Assembly (NCBI GenBank): GCA_016180765.1 | Contig: JACPAP010000235.1 | Coordinates: 1-17,076, forward strand | Length of the DNA: 17,076 nt | Source: Gemmatimonadota bacterium | GTDB taxonomy: Bacteria; Gemmatimonadota; Gemmatimonadetes; Gemmatimonadales; GWC2-71-9 | Reading direction: 5' to 3' | Part shown: positions 14,726 through 17,076 of the stretch, piece by piece | Layout of the letters: each line of letters begins with the position of its first letter | How positions within the stretch are numbered: the stretch's first letter is position 1 | Position numbers and translations under genes: made by a program | The notes under the pieces: generated by a model | The model's database searches: none | What the model saw: the letters and a program-made list of their open reading frames with translations, nothing else | Told to the model about the DNA's origin: nothing

Positions 14726-14736
14726 CGCCAATCGGC

Positions 14737-16281
14737 TTACTGCGCCTGCCGCGGGTACGCCGCCTTGTCCTCCAGACACCACCGGATGAACGCCCGCAGG
14801 TCGTCGTTGGAGCGGGCCCGGTCCACGTCCCGCAGATACATCATGTGCCCGCTCTCATAGAACGTGAACCGGAACCGATCCCGGAACTCACCACCCGGTT
14901 GGATGTGTGAAATGGTGTAGACCGCGCCGAAGTAGTCGGTGGCCGCGTCGTAGTACCCGGCCTGGATCAGCACCTTGAGGTACGGGTTGTTCCGCATCGC
15001 CTGGCGGAGCATGTCTCCCACGCTGGTGCCGGGATCCTGTTGCCAGGGCCGGACGTCGCCCCAGACGTTGTACTGGAGGTCGGGGTTGTATTTCAGCTCC
15101 TGGCGGATGTAGCGGTTGATCACGTTGCCGAAGGTCCCGTTCCAATCCGCCAGCGCGGGATCGTATTCGGGCCCTTCCCCGGCGGCGTCGCGGTCAATGC
15201 CGATGTAGCGGCTGTCCAGCCGGCCCACCGTCAGCCGCTGGTCCCGCAGCAGCTCTTTCCAGAACCGGCGGGAGTCAATCCGGAGGTTGGTGGCCTTCAC
15301 GTACTCCGGGGTCACGCCGGCGAACCGCGCCACGCGCTGGGCCATCGCGTCCCGCTCGGCGTCCTGCAGGCGGTCCCCCTTCACCAGCGCCGCCAGGTAG
15401 TCGCCCATCGCAAACGCTTCCGCCTCATCCAGCACCGCGCGCAGCGGCTTGGCCTGGAGATCGGCGGGAAGCTGCCGGTGATACCACGCCGTGGCGGTGT
15501 ATTGCGGCAGGGCGGTCGCGTAGTTCACGTCCGGCCCGCTTTCGATGTCGAGGCCGGTCATGGACACCAGGATGACGCCGTTGAGGTAGACCTGATGCTG
15601 GCTCAGCAGGTTGCCGGCCAGGCCCGCCGCCCGCGTGGTGCCGTAGCTCTCGCCGATGACGAACTTGGGCGAGTTCCAGCGGTCCTTGCGCACCAGGTAG
15701 AGGCGGATGAACTCGGCCACCGACCGGATGTCGGCCAGCTTGCCGTGGAACCGGTGCAGCTCCTCCCCCTCCATCATGCGGCTGAAGCCGGTGGCCACCG
15801 GGTCGATGTAGACGATGTCGGCCACGTCCAGGATGGAGTTGGGGTTGTCCGCGATGGTGCCGGGCGGCCGAAGGGCGAACCCCTCGGCGTCGTACACCAC
15901 GCGGCGGGGCCCCGTGTAGCCCATGTGCATCCAGACCGAGGCGGTGCCAGGTCCGCCGTTGAACGAAAAGATGAGGGGGCGATTGGGATCGGTGACGCCG
16001 GTGCGGTGGTAGGCCACGTAGAACATCCGGGCCATGACCTTGCCGTCCTCGCGGATAGGGAGCCATCCGGCCTCCGCCGAGTAGGCCACGGTCTGCTGGC
16101 CGATGCGGATGCTGTGCTGGGTCACCACCGGATCGTCCGGGAGCAGGCTGGCGTCCGGGCCGGCTTTCTCTCCGCCGGCCGGGCGCGCCGGTTGGGGCGG
16201 CCCCTGGGCCGGGCCGGCCGCGGGCACGGCGGTAAGCAGCGTCAGGGACGCGAGCAAGGGGAGCAGGCGATGCGCGCTCAT
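14737..16281 (-). CDS. Secreted serine carboxypeptidase, peptidase family S10
   Basis: A 514-aa alpha/beta-hydrolase peptidase that removes C-terminal residues from peptides, probably in the periplasm. The ATG at 16279-16281 (complement) was chosen over an upstream frame start at 16353 because it has GGAG with a 5-base spacer and opens a signal peptide (SAHRLLPLLASLTLLTAVPA, cleaved near residue 22-26). The S10 landmarks are FSFNGGPGTASVWMHMG (oxyanion region, about 105-121), DIVYIDPVATGFS (about 155-167), the nucleophile in GESYGT (S212), the Asp within GYYDAATDYF (D445 or D449) and the His in YESGHMMYL (H479). The length is typical of bacterial S10 enzymes. It is divergent from the small basic protein gene; its 3' end abuts the antitoxin remnant. 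Confidence 0.9.
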   Translation of the reverse strand: MSAHRLLPLLASLTLLTAVPAAGPAQGPPQPARPAGGEKAGPDASLLPDDPVVTQHSIRIGQQTVAYSAEAGWLPIREDGKVMARMFYVAYHRTGVTDPNRPLIFSFNGGPGTASVWMHMGYTGPRRVVYDAEGFALRPPGTIADNPNSILDVADIVYIDPVATGFSRMMEGEELHRFHGKLADIRSVAEFIRLYLVRKDRWNSPKFVIGESYGTTRAAGLAGNLLSQHQVYLNGVILVSMTGLDIESGPDVNYATALPQYTATAWYHRQLPADLQAKPLRAVLDEAEAFAMGDYLAALVKGDRLQDAERDAMAQRVARFAGVTPEYVKATNLRIDSRRFWKELLRDQRLTVGRLDSRYIGIDRDAAGEGPEYDPALADWNGTFGNVINRYIRQELKYNPDLQYNVWGDVRPWQQDPGTSVGDMLRQAMRNNPYLKVLIQAGYYDAATDYFGAVYTISHIQPGGEFRDRFRFTFYESGHMMYLRDVDRARSNDDLRAFIRWCLEDKAAYPRQAQ

Positions 16282-16365
16282 ATCGACTCCAGGCTGGAAA
16301 GGACGTGAGAGTGAGGGAACGAAAACGGTAGCCCGCGCGGCCGGGTCCGGCAATCCCGGGCGGCG

Positions 16366-16393
16366 TTGAAACGGGCCCCGGGGGCACTATCTT
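16366..16393 (+). promoter_or_regulatory. Candidate sigma-70 promoter for the small basic protein operon
   Basis: TTGAAA (16366-16371), a 16-base spacer and TATCTT (16388-16393). Transcription would begin near 16400, 29 bases before the ATG at 16429. The -35 matches at 5 of 6 positions and the -10 at 4 of 6. Confidence 0.45.
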
Positions 16394-16428
16394 GGTCGGT
16401 GGCTCGATGGAACCTTCAAGGGGTGGGC

Positions 16429-16602
16429 ATGACCAAGAGTGACGACAAGAAGCTGGAAGCGCTGGCCAGGAAGAACGCCGCCAAGGCGGCCAAGCCCAAG
16501 CCGGAGAAGCGGCGGCGATACGACGACACGCTGCCTCCGGACCGGGAGGAAGACCTGGATGCGCGGGGCTTGTTCGACGAAATGAAGAAGCGCGACTTCT
16601 AG
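16429..16602 (+). CDS. Small highly charged protein of unknown function
   Basis: A 57-aa protein that I do not recognise. The ATG at 16429 has AAGGGG at 16418-16423 with a 5-base spacer and a plausible promoter upstream, which argues that it is a real gene. The first 30 residues are Lys/Ala/Arg-rich (DKKLEALARKNAAKAAKPKP, then EKRRR), probably helical and able to bind nucleic acid. The second half is acidic then basic (DREEDLDARGLFDEMKKRDF). It has no Cys and no hydrophobic segment, so it should be cytoplasmic. The next gene starts 6 bases after its stop, so the two are probably co-transcribed and may act together. Confidence 0.65.
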   Translation: MTKSDDKKLEALARKNAAKAAKPKPEKRRRYDDTLPPDREEDLDARGLFDEMKKRDF

Positions 16603-16608
16603 CGGCCG

Positions 16609-17076
16609 ATGTCTCGGGGTACCTGGGTCACGGGCATTGACCGGCTGCTGGCGCAGCGGGCCCGCGCCGAGTTGGAGCGGGCGTCCGGCGGGGACGGGGA
16701 CCCGGAGCCGGCGGGGCACGCGGTGGCGGCCATCGTGCTGGCGGTGGCGAGCTTCGAGGCGCACGTGGGCGAGTGGCTGGCCCTGCCGGGCAACCGCGCG
16801 ACCTTCACGCCCGATGAGCTGGATGCGCTGCGGTGGAAGCCGGGCTACAAGATCGCCCTCACCATTCTCAAGAAACGCAACGCCGGCAAGAGCTACAGCT
16901 CGGACGGCTGGTATCGCCGGCTCCGGGGTCTGTATCAGCTGCGCCATCACGTGGCGCACGTCTCAGCCGAGCGGCGGGACACGGAGACCTTCCCCCCCAG
17001 GCTGGCTCCCTACATCGCGGACGGCACGTTCAAGCCCGCGGGCGATGTGGGCACGGATTGGACCTCGCGACTCATT
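16609..17076 (+). CDS. Hypothetical protein with HEPN-like RxxxxH motif, partial
   Basis: An open frame from ATG 16609 to the window end (156 residues, no stop). It is mostly helical in character: an amphipathic helix with an Arg-rich face at 9-25, a hydrophobic helix at 38-58 (AVAAIVLAVASFEAHVGEWL), and a basic segment at 79-92 (YKIALTILKKRNAG). It then carries LYQLRHHVAHVSAE, where R112 and H117 form an RxxxxH pattern like the active site of HEPN-superfamily RNases and RNA-binding proteins; the usual Asn after the Arg is His here. No clear ribosome site is visible, but the start is 6 bases after the previous stop, which suits translational coupling. The family assignment is tentative, and an abortive-infection or toxin role cannot be inferred without the rest of the gene. 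Confidence 0.6.
   Translation, partial: MSRGTWVTGIDRLLAQRARAELERASGGDGDPEPAGHAVAAIVLAVASFEAHVGEWLALPGNRATFTPDELDALRWKPGYKIALTILKKRNAGKSYSSDGWYRRLRGLYQLRHHVAHVSAERRDTETFPPRLAPYIADGTFKPAGDVGTDWTSRLI

Noticed and set aside
15040..16308. 422-codon plus-strand frame antisense to the S10 peptidase
   Set aside because: Val/His/Gly-rich shadow of a peptidase with a complete catalytic triad.
1..17076. CRISPR array, tRNA, rRNA or an intact insertion sequence
   Set aside because: No regularly spaced direct repeats, no cloverleaf or rRNA-like stretches and no transposase-like protein were seen on either strand.

Overview
This 17 kb window is high-GC chromosomal DNA from a Gram-negative, probably free-living heterotrophic bacterium. 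The best guess is a Gemmatimonadota-like lineage. That guess is an inference from GC content, GTG/TTG starts, a sigma/FecR/STN-TonB receptor set, and a large peptidase-propeller-barrel outer-membrane protein. No rRNA or tRNA gene is present to confirm it. I support fifteen protein genes (two cut by the window edges), one broken antitoxin gene and several structured intergenic elements.

Layout. Positions 1-1787, minus strand: an ArsB/NhaD (SLC13-type) ion transporter, partial, and a 12-TM MFS exporter. Positions 1837-2109, plus: a small membrane protein whose 3' end lies inside a long hairpin. Positions 2149-6301, minus: a 1026-aa secreted peptidase-like/TolB-propeller/Omp85-like barrel protein, and upstream of it a Gly/His/Met-rich putative lipoprotein. 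Positions 6499-10706: a cell-surface signalling module with an ECF sigma factor on the minus strand, divergent from a FecR-type anti-sigma gene that is followed 18 bases later by a TonB-dependent receptor with an N-terminal STN signalling domain. Positions 10785-13240, plus: an exported D-aminoacylase-type amidohydrolase overlapped (GTGA) by an exported calcineurin-like metallophosphoesterase. Positions 13266-13399: a 134-base near-perfect inverted repeat between convergent genes. Positions 13417-16281, minus: a secreted DUF2914 protein, an exported cyclophilin-type prolyl isomerase and a secreted S10 serine carboxypeptidase, with the remains of a ribbon-helix-helix antitoxin on the plus strand between the last two. 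Positions 16429-17076, plus: a 57-aa basic protein and a partial protein with a HEPN-like RxxxxH motif.

How they fit. The theme is the cell envelope: uptake and surface signalling (sigma, FecR, TonB receptor), periplasmic or surface hydrolysis of peptides or acylated amino acids (amidohydrolase, S10 peptidase, MA-like peptidase), protein folding (prolyl isomerase) and small-molecule export. The most plausible regulatory circuit is ligand binding at the receptor, then FecR, then release of the sigma factor. The ligand cannot be read from the sequence. No CRISPR array, intact insertion sequence or prophage was seen, and no gene-free stretch exceeds 300 bases. I do not see a clearly new multi-gene system. 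The items most worth a second look are the three structured intergenic repeats, the truncated antitoxin, the three-domain outer-membrane protein and the HEPN-like gene at the right edge.
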